From the NCBI RefSeq assembly GCF_050920755.1, contig NZ_CP158480.1:1426001-1490000 (forward strand): a stretch of 64,000 bases of DNA, in the 5' to 3' direction. Below, in pieces: positions 1-9,801 of the stretch. A program made the translations under genes and the position numbers. The notes beneath the pieces were generated by a model. It worked only from the letters and a program-made list of their open reading frames with translations, was not told the DNA's origin and did not search any database. This DNA comes from Oligella sp050920755 (GTDB lineage Bacteria > Pseudomonadota > Gammaproteobacteria > Burkholderiales > Burkholderiaceae_B). Position 1 is the stretch's first letter, and each line of letters opens with the position of its first letter.

Positions 1-695
1 TGTATTTGACCACCGGAGTAATTAAAATCACGACCGAATAACTGCAAATCCGCACCGATTTCCTGAGCATAATCAATTAACGTTTGTGGTGGCTCTGGAT
101 CCGCACAAATTGCCGGTTTGTCCCGGCGGTAAATATGCGCTTTTTCCCAAGCGATTTGCTCACGGGTATCACCCAAATAACTGACATGATCAATTGCAAT
201 CGAGGTGATAATGGAACAATCCGCATCGATAATATTTACCGCATCTAGACGACCGCCTAAACCCACCTCAAAAATCGCCACTTGTGTATCCGTGGCTTTA
301 AATAACAAAATAGCCGCTAAGGTGGTATATTCAAAATAACTCAGACTAATCTCGCCTCGCGCTTCCTCAATAACGGCTAATTGCTCAACGATCTGCCGAT
401 CACTTGCTTCGGCACCATTTAAACGGATGCGTTCATTAAAGCGGATTAAATGTGGTGATGTATATAAGCCCACGCGATAGCCGGCGGCTAAATAGATCGA
501 CTCCAACATCGCACAGGTTGAACCCTTGCCATTGGTGCCGCCGACGATAATTTTAATACCATCCCAATCAATAGACAGACGCGCTGCGACCTGCTTAATC
601 CGCCCAAGACCTAAATCAATTTCCTGATTGTGGAGACGCTCTAAATAACTCAGCCAATCGCTAAGACTGCTTTGGGATGTGGGGATGCTGTTCAT
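1..695 (-). CDS. folC: Folylpolyglutamate synthase / dihydrofolate synthase, 3' part outside window
   Basis: Bifunctional cytosolic ligase that adds glutamate to dihydropteroate or tetrahydrofolate using ATP. Reading the minus strand from the ATG at 695-693 gives an open frame to the window edge. It contains the Mur-ligase P-loop GTNGKGST at about residues 55-62, followed by YTSPHLIRFNERI, which is the FolC substrate-loop signature, and later a DHVSYLG stretch. The gene is cut by the window start, so only about the N-terminal half is visible. It lies downstream of the pyruvate dehydrogenase operon in the same direction but behind a terminator. Family assignment is firm; the rest of the gene cannot be seen. 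Confidence 0.93.
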   Translation of the reverse strand, partial: MNSIPTSQSSLSDWLSYLERLHNQEIDLGLGRIKQVAARLSIDWDGIKIIVGGTNGKGSTCAMLESIYLAAGYRVGLYTSPHLIRFNERIRLNGAEASDRQIVEQLAVIEEARGEISLSYFEYTTLAAILLFKATDTQVAIFEVGLGGRLDAVNIIDADCSIITSIAIDHVSYLGDTREQIAWEKAHIYRRDKPAICADPEPPQTLIDYAQEIGADLQLFGRDFNYSGGQI

Positions 696-722
696 TAAAT
701 ACTGCTACTAAAAAAATAAAAA

Positions 723-766
723 AAGCGTAAGAGGCTTTTAATGTTTAATTAAAGCTTCTTACGCTT
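723..766 (-). terminator. Rho-independent terminator after lpdA
   Basis: A near-perfect inverted repeat (arms 723-742 and 747-766, 4-base loop, one mismatch) lies 19 bases after the lpdA stop. On the minus strand it is followed by a T-rich run (complement of 710-724). It ends the aceE-aceF-lpdA transcript and separates folC from it. Confidence 0.85.
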
Positions 767-784
767 AGCCTAAACAGGACTATT

Positions 785-2563
785 TTAACGCTTTACCGGC
801 GGTAAGTCAGTACAAACGCCATGAGCTGCTTCCGCCGCCATACCGACCGATTCACCGAGGGTAGGATGCGGGTGAATGGTGGCCCCGATATCATCAATAT
901 CGGCACCCATTTCAATCGCCAAACACACTTCGGAGATTAAGTCACCGGCATGGTCACCGACAATCGCACCACCGAGAATACGCTTGGTTTCAGCATCGAA
1001 TAAAAGCTTTGTAAAGCCGTCTTCGGTGCCGTTAGCAATGGCACGACCGGAGGCGGACCACGGGAATAAGCCCTTTTCAACCTTAACGCCTTGTGCCTTA
1101 GCCTGCTCTTCAGTCAAACCGACCCAAGCAATTTCAGGATGCGTATAAGCTACAGAAGGGATCACGCGTGCATCAAACACGGTTTTCTTGCCGGCGATCA
1201 CCTCAGCCGCCACATGAGCCTCATGCACCGCCTTATGCGCTAGCATTGGTTGACCCACAATATCACCGATAGCAAAAATATGCGGAACATTGGTACGCAT
1301 TTGTGCATCCACTGCAATAAAGCCGCGCTCATCAACCTGTACACCGGCCTTATCGGCGCCGATTTTGGCACCGTTAGGACGACGACCGACCGCCTGTAGC
1401 ACAAGGTCATAACGCTGTGGCTCAGTCGGTGCTTTATCACCTTCAAAGCTCACATAAATACCGTCTTCCTTGGCTTCCGCACTGACTGTCTTAGTTTGCA
1501 GCATTAAATTATCGAAGCGATGCTGATTACGCTTTTGCCAAACGCGGCTTAGATCCTTATCGGCACCGGCAAATAAACCGTCCATCATCTCAACCACATC
1601 GATACGCGCACCGAGGGCTGAATACACCGTGGCCATTTCCAGACCGATAATACCACCGCCAATCACCAACATTTTTTGAGGTTTTTGACGTAATTGCAAG
1701 GCACCGGTAGAATCCACCACGCGTTCATCTTCCGGTAAGAAAGGCAATTTAACCGATTCACTACCGGCCGCAATAATAGCATGATGGAAAGCCACTTCTT
1801 GAGAAGATCCGTCATCCTTTTGTACCACAAAATGATGATCATCCTTGAAGCTTGCATGACCGACTATCACGTCCACCTTGCGTGCTTTTGCCATAAAGGC
1901 AAGACCGCCGGTGAGCTTTTTAATCACCTGATCTTTAGCATCGCGCAGCTTATCGATATCCACTTCCGGTTCAGCAAAGCTGATACCTGCTGTGGATAAG
2001 CCCTTTGCCGCTTCCAGCACGGAGACATTATGCAATAAAGCCTTGGACGGAATACAACCGACATTTAAGCAGACGCCGCCAAGGGTTGAATAACGCTCAA
2101 TTAATGCAACTTTCAGTCCCAAATCTGCCGCTCTAAATGCAGCTGAATAACCGCCGGGACCGGCACCTAAGACAACCACATCATAGGCGCCCTCACCCGC
2201 TTTAGCGCTGACAGCCGCAGCACCGGGTGCGGCAGCAGGCGCCGCCTTAGCAGGTGCAGCTGGCGGAGCAGATGCTGCTTCTTTGGCGCCGTCTTTTGCG
2301 GCGTTGTCGGCAGTTGCGGTTGCATCAGCACTTTCGAGCGTTAATAATACGCTACCCTTAGAGACCTTATCACCCACCTTAACAGTTAAGGCAGTTATCT
2401 TACCCGCATGTGATGAGGGGATTTCCATAGAGGCTTTATCAGACTCAACGGTAATTAAGCTTTGCTCAACCTGAATCTCATCACCAACGGCAACTAAAAC
2501 CTCAATCACATCGACATTTTCAAAATCACCGATATCGGGAACAACAACTTGAATTTCACTCAT
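785..2563 (-). CDS. lpdA: Dihydrolipoyl dehydrogenase (E3) with N-terminal lipoyl domain
   Basis: E3 of the pyruvate dehydrogenase complex; it reoxidises dihydrolipoamide and passes electrons via FAD to NAD+. The 592-residue product starts with a lipoyl domain (ESDKASMEIP, lipoylated Lys near residue 44), followed by an Ala/Pro-rich linker (about 85-125). The FAD-binding GAGPGGYSAA, the redox-active disulfide motif GGVCLNVGCIPSK, the NAD site GGGIIGLE and the C-terminal HPHPTLGE active-site dyad come next in order. E3 with its own lipoyl domain is about 120 residues longer than the common form and is typical of Neisseria and Burkholderiales. The start is 14 bases after aceF, so the genes form one operon. 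Confidence 0.97.
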   Translation of the reverse strand: MSEIQVVVPDIGDFENVDVIEVLVAVGDEIQVEQSLITVESDKASMEIPSSHAGKITALTVKVGDKVSKGSVLLTLESADATATADNAAKDGAKEAASAPPAAPAKAAPAAAPGAAAVSAKAGEGAYDVVVLGAGPGGYSAAFRAADLGLKVALIERYSTLGGVCLNVGCIPSKALLHNVSVLEAAKGLSTAGISFAEPEVDIDKLRDAKDQVIKKLTGGLAFMAKARKVDVIVGHASFKDDHHFVVQKDDGSSQEVAFHHAIIAAGSESVKLPFLPEDERVVDSTGALQLRQKPQKMLVIGGGIIGLEMATVYSALGARIDVVEMMDGLFAGADKDLSRVWQKRNQHRFDNLMLQTKTVSAEAKEDGIYVSFEGDKAPTEPQRYDLVLQAVGRRPNGAKIGADKAGVQVDERGFIAVDAQMRTNVPHIFAIGDIVGQPMLAHKAVHEAHVAAEVIAGKKTVFDARVIPSVAYTHPEIAWVGLTEEQAKAQGVKVEKGLFPWSASGRAIANGTEDGFTKLLFDAETKRILGGAIVGDHAGDLISEVCLAIEMGADIDDIGATIHPHPTLGESVGMAAEAAHGVCTDLPPVKR

Positions 2564-2577
2564 TGTGATCTACTCCC

Positions 2578-4290
2578 TTATAGTGATACACGACGGAAAT
2601 CGGACATCAGTTTAGCTAAATGCGCATTAAAGCGAGCTGCTGCCGCCCCATCAATCACACGGTGGTCATATGATAAGGATAACGGTAGCATTAAGCGAGG
2701 GACGAATTCCTTACCGTTCCAAACCGGTTCGATACTGGAACGTGATACACCTAAAATCGCTACTTCAGGCGCATTAATAATCGGCGTAAAATCAGTACCG
2801 CCAATACCACCTAAAGAAGAAATCGTAAAGCAACCGCCCTGCATTTGACTTGGCGAAAGCTTACCGTCACGGGCAGATTTAGCCAGTTCATTCATTTCAA
2901 CGGCAATCTCGACAATGGATTTCTTATCCGCATCACGCAATACCGGTACCACCAAACCATTTGGTGTATCTGCTGCAAAACCGATATGGTAATACTTCTT
3001 GAGAACCAGATTCTCGCCATCCAAAGAAGCGTTAAATTCAGGGAATTTCTTCAAGGTAGCAACGACGGCCTTAATTAAAAAGGCCAACATGGTAAAGCGC
3101 ACACCCTCACGCTCATGCTCTTTATTCATTAACTTACGGAATTCCTCTAAATCGGTAATATCCGCTTTGTCATTATTCGTCACATGAGGAATCATGACCC
3201 AGTTACGATGAAGATTAGCGCCTGAGATCTTCTTAATCCGCGATAATGGCTGAGTTTCGATCTCACCAAATTTGGAGAAATCGATTTTAGGCCAATCAAG
3301 TACTTGCAGACCACCGCCGGCAACCGCCTTAGTTTCGCCGGCTGCGCTCGGCTGGCTAAAGCCAACGGACAATGCGTTTTTAACGAACTGACGCACGTCA
3401 TCGAGGACAATACGACCACGCGAGCCGGTACCGGTCACTGCCGTCAAATCAACGCCCAATTCACGCGCGAACTTTCTCACGGATGGTGAGGCATGCGGTA
3501 AATTGCGGAACTCCTGGGCAGATAAAGCATAAGAGGCCGTTGGAGATTCCTTCTCGTCACCCAACTCGGCACGCTGAATCGGATAAGCATGGGTTGCTTC
3601 GGTCGGCGCTCTCACCACGGAAGCTTCCGCAGGTGCAGGTGCAGGTGCGGCGGTTGTCTCTGAAGTAGCTGCTGCCGGTGTAGCAGAAGCAGCCGCTCCG
3701 GCCACCTCAAGCTCAAGGATTAAGCTACCCATGGAGACCTTATCACCGACGTTAACCTTAAGTGCCACTACCTTACCGGCGTGACTGCTCGGAATCTCCA
3801 TAGAGGCCTTATCCGATTCAACCGTAATCAGACTTTGCTCCTCCTTGATCGTATCGCCTTCGGCCACTAGGACCTCAATCACATCGACTTCGTCGAAATC
3901 ACCGATATCAGGTACCACTACCTGAACTACACCACCACCGGCAGCAGCCGGCGTAGCCGCGGCGGCGGGAGCGGAAGCAACCGGAGCCGCTTCAGTGCTT
4001 GTCTTGGCCTCAGGCGCAGCGCTTGGAGCAGCTTCAGATGCGCCAGCACCCTCAGTCTCAAGCTCCAATAACACAGTACCCTCGGAAACTTTGTCGCCGA
4101 CCTTGACCTTAAGGGATTTCACAATACCTGCGGCAGAAGACGGAATCTCCATGGAGGCTTTATCCGACTCAACCGTAATCAGGCTTTGCTCCTCCTCAAT
4201 ACGGTCACCCTCTGCAACCAATACCTCGATCACATCCACTTCATCGAAATCGCCAATGTCGGGAACTTTAACTTCAATTAAGTTACTCAT
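2578..4290 (-). CDS. aceF: Dihydrolipoamide acetyltransferase (E2) of pyruvate dehydrogenase
   Basis: Core of the pyruvate dehydrogenase complex; transfers the acetyl group from lipoamide to CoA. The 570-residue protein has two lipoyl domains (about 1-80 and 120-200, each with ESDKASMEIPSS), joined by Ala/Pro/Thr-rich flexible linkers. A peripheral-subunit-binding domain follows (ASPSVRKFARELG, about 265-300). The catalytic domain ends in the chloramphenicol-acetyltransferase-like motif DHRVIDGA. It sits between aceE and lpdA with 15- and 14-base gaps. The two lipoyl repeats are also near-repeats at DNA level and could recombine. Length and domain order fit the family. Confidence 0.97.
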   Translation of the reverse strand: MSNLIEVKVPDIGDFDEVDVIEVLVAEGDRIEEEQSLITVESDKASMEIPSSAAGIVKSLKVKVGDKVSEGTVLLELETEGAGASEAAPSAAPEAKTSTEAAPVASAPAAAATPAAAGGGVVQVVVPDIGDFDEVDVIEVLVAEGDTIKEEQSLITVESDKASMEIPSSHAGKVVALKVNVGDKVSMGSLILELEVAGAAASATPAAATSETTAAPAPAPAEASVVRAPTEATHAYPIQRAELGDEKESPTASYALSAQEFRNLPHASPSVRKFARELGVDLTAVTGTGSRGRIVLDDVRQFVKNALSVGFSQPSAAGETKAVAGGGLQVLDWPKIDFSKFGEIETQPLSRIKKISGANLHRNWVMIPHVTNNDKADITDLEEFRKLMNKEHEREGVRFTMLAFLIKAVVATLKKFPEFNASLDGENLVLKKYYHIGFAADTPNGLVVPVLRDADKKSIVEIAVEMNELAKSARDGKLSPSQMQGGCFTISSLGGIGGTDFTPIINAPEVAILGVSRSSIEPVWNGKEFVPRLMLPLSLSYDHRVIDGAAAARFNAHLAKLMSDFRRVSL

Positions 4291-4305
4291 CTTGATGTCT
4301 CTCCA

Positions 4306-7002
4306 TTAAGCGTGATGTGGGTTAGGTTTGTTGGCATCAATGCCATATTTTTCAATGGCTGCGGCAACTTTTTCCACCGGAATTTTACCTTCATCCGCTA
4401 AGCTTTTCAGCGCAGCTAATGTGATGAAGTAGCGATCCACTTCAAAATGCTTACGCAACTGGTGACGGAAGTCGGAACGACCGAAACCATCTGTACCTAA
4501 GACACGGTAAGTACGACCTTGAGGGATAAACTCACGAATCTGATCGGCGATCGCTTTCATATAGTCTGTGCTGGCAATCACCGGACCCTCAGACTCATTT
4601 AACAACTGAGTCACATAAGGCACTTTTTGTGTAGCCGTCGGATTTAATAGGTTCTCACGATTAACGTCTAAACCTTCACGACGTAACTCGGTAAAGCTGG
4701 TCACACTCCATACATCGGCACTCACGCCCCAGTCCTCTTCGAGGAGCTTCTGAGCTGCGATACTTTCCCGCAGAATCGTACCTGAGCCTAATAAGTTCAC
4801 CTTATGCTCACCGCCTTTGCCCTCGTTAAAGCGATACATACCCTTGAGGATACCCTCTTCATCGCCCTCTTTAAGGCCCGGCATCGCGTAGTTTTCATTC
4901 ATCAGCGTAATGTAGTAGAAGACATTTTCCTGATCCTGAACCATACGTTTTAAGCCATGCTGCATAATCACGGCTACTTCATGACCAAAGGCCGGGTCGT
5001 AAGAAACACAATTAGGAATTGTTGAAGAAAGCAATAAGCTATGACCGTCCTCGTGCTGCAAGCCTTCACCGTTAAGCGTAGTGCGACCGGCAGTACCACC
5101 AAGTAAGAAACCACGCGCTTGAACATCACCCGCAGCCCATAATAAATCACCCACACGCTGGAAGCCGAACATGGAGTAATAAACAAAGAACGGAATCATA
5201 ATACGGTTACTGGTGGAGTAAGACGTAGCAGCGGCAATCCACGAGCAAGTTGCACCGGCTTCGGTAATACCCTCTTGTAAAAGCTGGCCGGACTCTGATT
5301 CACGGTAGTACATCACTTGGTCCTTATCGACCGGAATATACTTCTGACCCTCAGGTGCATAAATACCGATTTGACGGAATAAACCCTCCATACCAAAGGT
5401 ACGGCCCTCATCCGACAAAATAGGTACCACACGATGACCTAATTGCTTGTCACGTAAAAGCTGATTGAGGAAACGTACAAAAGCTTGAGTGGTAGACATT
5501 TCACGACCCTCAGGAGTAGGATCGGTCACCGATTTAAAATACTCAAGACCCGGTACGGTTAAACGCTCATCGGAGTCGCGACGACGACGCGGATAAAAAC
5601 CACCTAACTGCTCACGACGCTCTTTCAAATAACGCATCTCAGCAGAGTCCGGGGACGGACGGTAATATGGAATCTCGCTGATTTTATCGTCAGGAATAGG
5701 AATATTTAAGCGATCACGTAAATCACGTAAAGCCTCTTCCTCTAATTTCTTTTGCTGGTGTGATGGGTTCTTACCCTGGACGGTTTCACCTAAAGCGTAA
5801 CCCTTAATCGTTTTGGCAAGAATCACTGTCGGTTGACCCTCGGTCTTCATCGCAGCATCAAAGGCCGCATAAACCTTGTTAGGATCGTGACCACCACGGT
5901 TTAAACGCCAAATCTGCTCATCACTCATACGGCTGACCATCTCTAAGAGACGCGGATCCTTGCCGAAGAAATGCTTACGCACAAAGGCGCCGTCATTGGC
6001 CTTATACGCTTGGTACTCACCGTCAATGGTTTCTTCCATAACCTTGCGAAGAATGCCGTCTTTATCACGAGCTAATAACGGATCCCAATAGCTACCCCAA
6101 ATCAGCTTAATCACATTCCAACCGGAACCGCGGAATTCACCCTCCAGTTCCTGAATGATTTTGCCGTTACCACGTACCGGACCGTCCAAACGCTGTAAGT
6201 TACAGTTGATCACGAAAATCAGGTTGTCCAATTTCTCGCGCGCAGCCAGACCGATAGCACCTAAAGATTCCGGCTCGTCCATCTCACCGTCACCGCAGAA
6301 TACCCAAACCTTACGCTTAGAAGTATCGGCAATGCCGCGAGCATGTAAATACTTTAAGAAACGGGCTTGATAGATTGCCATCATTGGGCCCAAACCCATG
6401 GATACCGTCGGGAACTGCCAGAAATCAGGCATTAAATGCGGGTGCGGATAAGAAGATAAACCCTTTCCGTCAACCTCTTGACGGAAATTATCTAATTGCT
6501 CCTCACTGATACGACCCTCTAAATAAGCGCGGCCGTAAATACCGGGTGAAGAGTGGCCTTGGAAATACACCAAGTCACCGCCGTGATCCTCAGACTCTGC
6601 ATGCCAGAAATGGTTTTGACCGCTTTCGATCATAGTGGCTAAAGAAGCATAGGAAGCCATATGACCACCTAAACCACCGCCACCCTCCGTTTCATGAAGG
6701 TTAGCCTTAACAACCATCGCTACGGAGTTCCAACGGATATAGGCACGGATACGTGCTTCTAATTCCAAGTTACCCGGATTAGGCGGTTCCTGACCCGGAG
6801 GAATCGTATTTAAATAGGCTGTGTAGGGGGAATAAGGGATATTTGCGCCCGAACGACGCGCTAAATCAGTTAATTTTTCAATTAAAAAATGCGCCCTCTC
6901 TGTGCCCTCACGGTCTAACACCGCCTCCAAAGATTCCAACCATTCCCGGGTTTCGACCTCATCAATATCTGGAATACTGGTTGCCGAATAATCTTTATCC
7001 AT
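4306..7002 (-). CDS. aceE: Pyruvate dehydrogenase E1 component, homodimeric type
   Basis: Thiamin-diphosphate enzyme that decarboxylates pyruvate and acetylates the E2 lipoyl group. At 898 residues it matches the homodimeric E1 of gammaproteobacteria and betaproteobacteria. The ThDP motif begins GDGEMDEPES and ends with the NCNLQRLDGPVRGN region (about residues 230-285); the pyrimidine-binding and transketolase C-terminal domains follow. The start is supported by a good ribosome site (AGAGGAG) eight bases upstream. It is first gene of aceE-aceF-lpdA; a promoter-like element lies about 170 bases upstream. Confidence 0.97.
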   Translation of the reverse strand: MDKDYSATSIPDIDEVETREWLESLEAVLDREGTERAHFLIEKLTDLARRSGANIPYSPYTAYLNTIPPGQEPPNPGNLELEARIRAYIRWNSVAMVVKANLHETEGGGGLGGHMASYASLATMIESGQNHFWHAESEDHGGDLVYFQGHSSPGIYGRAYLEGRISEEQLDNFRQEVDGKGLSSYPHPHLMPDFWQFPTVSMGLGPMMAIYQARFLKYLHARGIADTSKRKVWVFCGDGEMDEPESLGAIGLAAREKLDNLIFVINCNLQRLDGPVRGNGKIIQELEGEFRGSGWNVIKLIWGSYWDPLLARDKDGILRKVMEETIDGEYQAYKANDGAFVRKHFFGKDPRLLEMVSRMSDEQIWRLNRGGHDPNKVYAAFDAAMKTEGQPTVILAKTIKGYALGETVQGKNPSHQQKKLEEEALRDLRDRLNIPIPDDKISEIPYYRPSPDSAEMRYLKERREQLGGFYPRRRRDSDERLTVPGLEYFKSVTDPTPEGREMSTTQAFVRFLNQLLRDKQLGHRVVPILSDEGRTFGMEGLFRQIGIYAPEGQKYIPVDKDQVMYYRESESGQLLQEGITEAGATCSWIAAATSYSTSNRIMIPFFVYYSMFGFQRVGDLLWAAGDVQARGFLLGGTAGRTTLNGEGLQHEDGHSLLLSSTIPNCVSYDPAFGHEVAVIMQHGLKRMVQDQENVFYYITLMNENYAMPGLKEGDEEGILKGMYRFNEGKGGEHKVNLLGSGTILRESIAAQKLLEEDWGVSADVWSVTSFTELRREGLDVNRENLLNPTATQKVPYVTQLLNESEGPVIASTDYMKAIADQIREFIPQGRTYRVLGTDGFGRSDFRHQLRKHFEVDRYFITLAALKSLADEGKIPVEKVAAAIEKYGIDANKPNPHHA

Positions 7003-7172
7003 TCGAGACTCCTCTAATAGTGGTTGAATTAAGTCACCGCTTAAAAATAAAATGACTTTCGATAATTTATAGGATATACAACTTTAAATAAAAATGCGAT
7101 CGGTTTAATACTTAGATCTGATCGCTTATCGCCATTCTATTAAATAAAGCGGATTTAAACTTGTACATGCTA

Positions 7173-7200
7173 ATTCTAAAAAAAAACGACTTTTTGTCAA
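7173..7200 (-). promoter_or_regulatory. Candidate sigma-70 promoter of aceE-aceF-lpdA
   Basis: On the minus strand TTGACA (7200-7195) is followed after 16 bases by TAGAAT (7178-7173), five of six matches to the -10 consensus. This would give an untranslated leader of about 165 bases. Only this orientation is predicted here; no transcript start is known. Confidence 0.55.
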
Positions 7201-7214
7201 GGATTTTTCACATA

Positions 7215-7236
7215 GCAATATAATATTTTATATTGC
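7215..7236. promoter_or_regulatory. Perfect 9+9 palindrome just upstream of the aceE promoter
   Basis: Arms GCAATATAA and TTATATTGC with a 4-base spacer form a perfect dyad ending 15 bases upstream of the predicted -35 of aceE. Such symmetry is typical of a dimeric regulator site. It lies in the divergent region shared with the sensor kinase gene. No regulator can be assigned from the sequence; AT-rich chance symmetry cannot be excluded. Confidence 0.4.
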
Positions 7237-7410
7237 AAAATATTTAAGCATAAAGTCCTTTTAAGCTACACCTTATGTCCATGCAGCAAAAGTATTTATC
7301 CGCGCTTACGACTTTACTAAGTTAGAACAACTAAACTTGTTAAAATAAAACGTTTAATATGCCCATTAAGGCATAAATACCCATTTATTGTGGATTGTTA
7401 GCGGATTTAT

Positions 7411-9165
7411 ATGGCCTCAAATTCCAATCTTTCTTTTATTTTGCCTCAAACGCTTAAAGACGAAAATAAGCGCAGAATGCATTGGATCATTCCGGTTTTT
7501 GTATTGGTGCTTTATGTACTGGTGATTTTTGCCTTTATGGCCATTCAGAATATTCAGCATAAACACACCATTCTCTATTCAAGTACCGAAGAGGTTAGAC
7601 ATCAACTTTTAATCTTCCTCGTAGTGGCAATGTCATTTACCATTGTGATCAGTTTATTGACCCTATGGCATTACACTCGCATCCGCTCTGAGGCTGAGGA
7701 GCAGCTGTTTTTAGAAACCACCTTCAGGCGCGCCATGGAAAACTCCATGTCCACCGGGATGCGCGTTCTGGATTTACAGGGTCGTGTTGTTTATGTGAAC
7801 CCCGCCTTTTGTCGCATGGTCGGCTGGAATGAATCCGAGTTACTCGGCACACTCTTCCCCTACCCCTATTGGGTCGAGGATAAGCTCGCTCAGCATGAAA
7901 AATATTTGGATATTGTGTTAAGCGGTAAGACCCCCAGCTCGGGCATGGAGATGGAAGCAAAGCGTCGTGACGGTTCGATTTTTACGGCACGTCTTTACGT
8001 CTCACCGCTCATGGATCCTAACGGCGAGCAAATCGGTTGGATGACGTCGATGACGGACATTACCGAGCCTAAGCGCATTCGAGAGGCGTTGACCGCTGCA
8101 CACGAGCGCTTTATGACGGTATTGGAAAGTCTTGATGATACGATTTCGGTGGTCGCAGATACGCCTAACGGTCCTGAGCTGCTTTTTGCCAACCGGACCT
8201 ATCGCCGACTATGGGGTTCGGAGGCGCACGGCCATACCCTACTGTATAATGCCGCTACCGCTCATCATGAAAACGAGCATTTGGAAAATAACGAGCTCTA
8301 CATTTCACAAATCGGTGCTTGGTTTGAAGTGCATCATCGCACATTAAATTGGACTGATGGTCGTAAAGTGCGTTTACAGGTTGCGCGTGATATTTCTCAA
8401 CGACGTGAATATGAGCAAAAACTGAGCGCTCAACAAGAAAAAGTACAATTAAGCGGTCGTCTAAGTACTCTGGGTGAAATGGCCAGTTCCTTGGCACATG
8501 AACTTAATCAACCGCTCACAGCCATTGTCAATTACAACTCAGCCATTGCCGCTTTAATTAAAAGTGAGCATATCGATCAAGAGCGCTTACTACAGGTATT
8601 GGATAAATCCGTTTCTCAAGCCGAGCGCGCCGGACGCATTATCGGGCGTATTCGTGATTTTGTACGACGCAATGAACCCGAACGTCAAGCGGTTAAAATT
8701 GATACCATTGTTGATAATACAATGGACTTGGCGGTGTTTGAAAGCCGCAAATATAATAAGCAAATTGAGGTTAATCTACCCGAGGGTTTACCGGAAATTT
8801 ATGCCGATCCGATTTTAATTGAGCAGGTGCTGTTAAATCTGGTCAAAAACGGCCTTGAGGCAATGAGTCAGAGTGAGCAGGATAAACTCTATGTCAATAT
8901 CTCACAAATCGGTCTTGAGATCCAGGTACAAGTGATTGATAGCGGTCACGGCCTCAAAGACGCCGAGCGTTTATTTGAGCCCTTCTATAGCACAAAAAAA
9001 GAGGGTCTGGGTATCGGACTTAATATCTGTCGATCAATTATAGAATCGCACCACGGCAGGTTATGGGCTGAAAATAATCCCGGCGGCGGTACAATATTTA
9101 CATTCAGAGTTCCCTGTTATAGAAAAGCGGAGAATTCAACTTCACAAAATGGAGCAATAAATTAA
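7411..9165 (+). CDS. Membrane PAS-domain sensor histidine kinase (FixL/TtrS-like)
   Basis: Sensor of a two-component system. The 584-residue protein has two predicted membrane helices (about 24-44 and 67-87) enclosing a short loop, then a PAS domain (about 100-215; VYVNPAFCRMVGWNESELLG) and a second PAS-like segment (about 225-325). A HisKA box follows with the phosphorylated His at 363 in the AHELNQPL motif, and then a HATPase_c domain (NLVKNGLEAM, GIGLNICRSI). The AHELNQPL box is typical of the FixL/DctB class. The next gene starts 2 bases after its stop and encodes the partner regulator. It diverges from aceE, so a role in pyruvate or redox control is possible, but the signal is unknown. 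Confidence 0.9.
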   Translation: MASNSNLSFILPQTLKDENKRRMHWIIPVFVLVLYVLVIFAFMAIQNIQHKHTILYSSTEEVRHQLLIFLVVAMSFTIVISLLTLWHYTRIRSEAEEQLFLETTFRRAMENSMSTGMRVLDLQGRVVYVNPAFCRMVGWNESELLGTLFPYPYWVEDKLAQHEKYLDIVLSGKTPSSGMEMEAKRRDGSIFTARLYVSPLMDPNGEQIGWMTSMTDITEPKRIREALTAAHERFMTVLESLDDTISVVADTPNGPELLFANRTYRRLWGSEAHGHTLLYNAATAHHENEHLENNELYISQIGAWFEVHHRTLNWTDGRKVRLQVARDISQRREYEQKLSAQQEKVQLSGRLSTLGEMASSLAHELNQPLTAIVNYNSAIAALIKSEHIDQERLLQVLDKSVSQAERAGRIIGRIRDFVRRNEPERQAVKIDTIVDNTMDLAVFESRKYNKQIEVNLPEGLPEIYADPILIEQVLLNLVKNGLEAMSQSEQDKLYVNISQIGLEIQVQVIDSGHGLKDAERLFEPFYSTKKEGLGIGLNICRSIIESHHGRLWAENNPGGGTIFTFRVPCYRKAENSTSQNGAIN

Positions 9166-9167
9166 TC

Positions 9168-9776
9168 ATGATAGACCATAGTAATAGCGTAATTTTTGTT
9201 GTGGATGACGACGACGCCGTTAGAGATTCATTGCGTCTTCTTCTGGAAACTCAAAACTACCGGGTACAAACATTTGCTAGCGGTGAAGAGTTTTTAGAGC
9301 AGTACAATCCTAATCACGTCAGTGTCCTAATCACTGATGTACGTATGCCCGGCATGTCCGGTTTACAGCTCCAAGAGCAGTTATTGGAGCGTAAAGCCAC
9401 TTTACCTATTATTTTCATCACCGGCCACGGCGATGTGAATATGGCCGTTTCCACTATGAAAAAGGGTGCCGTCGATTTTATTGAGAAGCCTTTTAATCTT
9501 GAAGATATTATGCCGGTGATCGCACGTTTCCTCGATCAAGCATATGAGCAAATGCAAGAGGCTATTTCTCAACAAAAGGTGGACAGCTTATTAGCCCGTC
9601 TGACCAGTCGTGAAGAGCAAGTGCTTGAGCGCATTGTGGCCGGTCGTCTTAATAAGCAAATTGCCGATGACCTCAATATCAGTATTAAAACGGTCGAAGC
9701 GCATCGCGCCAACATCATGGAAAAGCTCGAGGTCAGCACCGTCGCCGACCTGATGAAAATCGTTTTAAAGAAGTAA
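9168..9776 (+). CDS. FixJ-family response regulator
   Basis: Partner of the upstream kinase. The receiver domain (about 8-120) shows acidic residues DDDD near the N-terminus, the phospho-acceptor Asp57 in LITDVRMPG, and the conserved Lys in IEKPF. The C-terminal LuxR-type helix-turn-helix (about 140-200) has LTSREEQVLERIVAG and IKTVEAHRANIMEKL. Total length of 202 residues is usual for FixJ/TtrR regulators. It is translationally close to the kinase (2-base gap) and 25 bases before folD. Target genes are unknown; the divergent aceE promoter with its palindrome is one candidate. Confidence 0.92.
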   Translation: MIDHSNSVIFVVDDDDAVRDSLRLLLETQNYRVQTFASGEEFLEQYNPNHVSVLITDVRMPGMSGLQLQEQLLERKATLPIIFITGHGDVNMAVSTMKKGAVDFIEKPFNLEDIMPVIARFLDQAYEQMQEAISQQKVDSLLARLTSREEQVLERIVAGRLNKQIADDLNISIKTVEAHRANIMEKLEVSTVADLMKIVLKK

Positions 9777-9801
9777 CCAGTTAAAGGATCCAAGTTTTTG
9801 T

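Noticed and set aside
3995..4309. Plus-strand frames opposite aceF, lpdA and aceE
   Set aside because: They are antisense shadows of strong genes, without ribosome sites or recognisable products.
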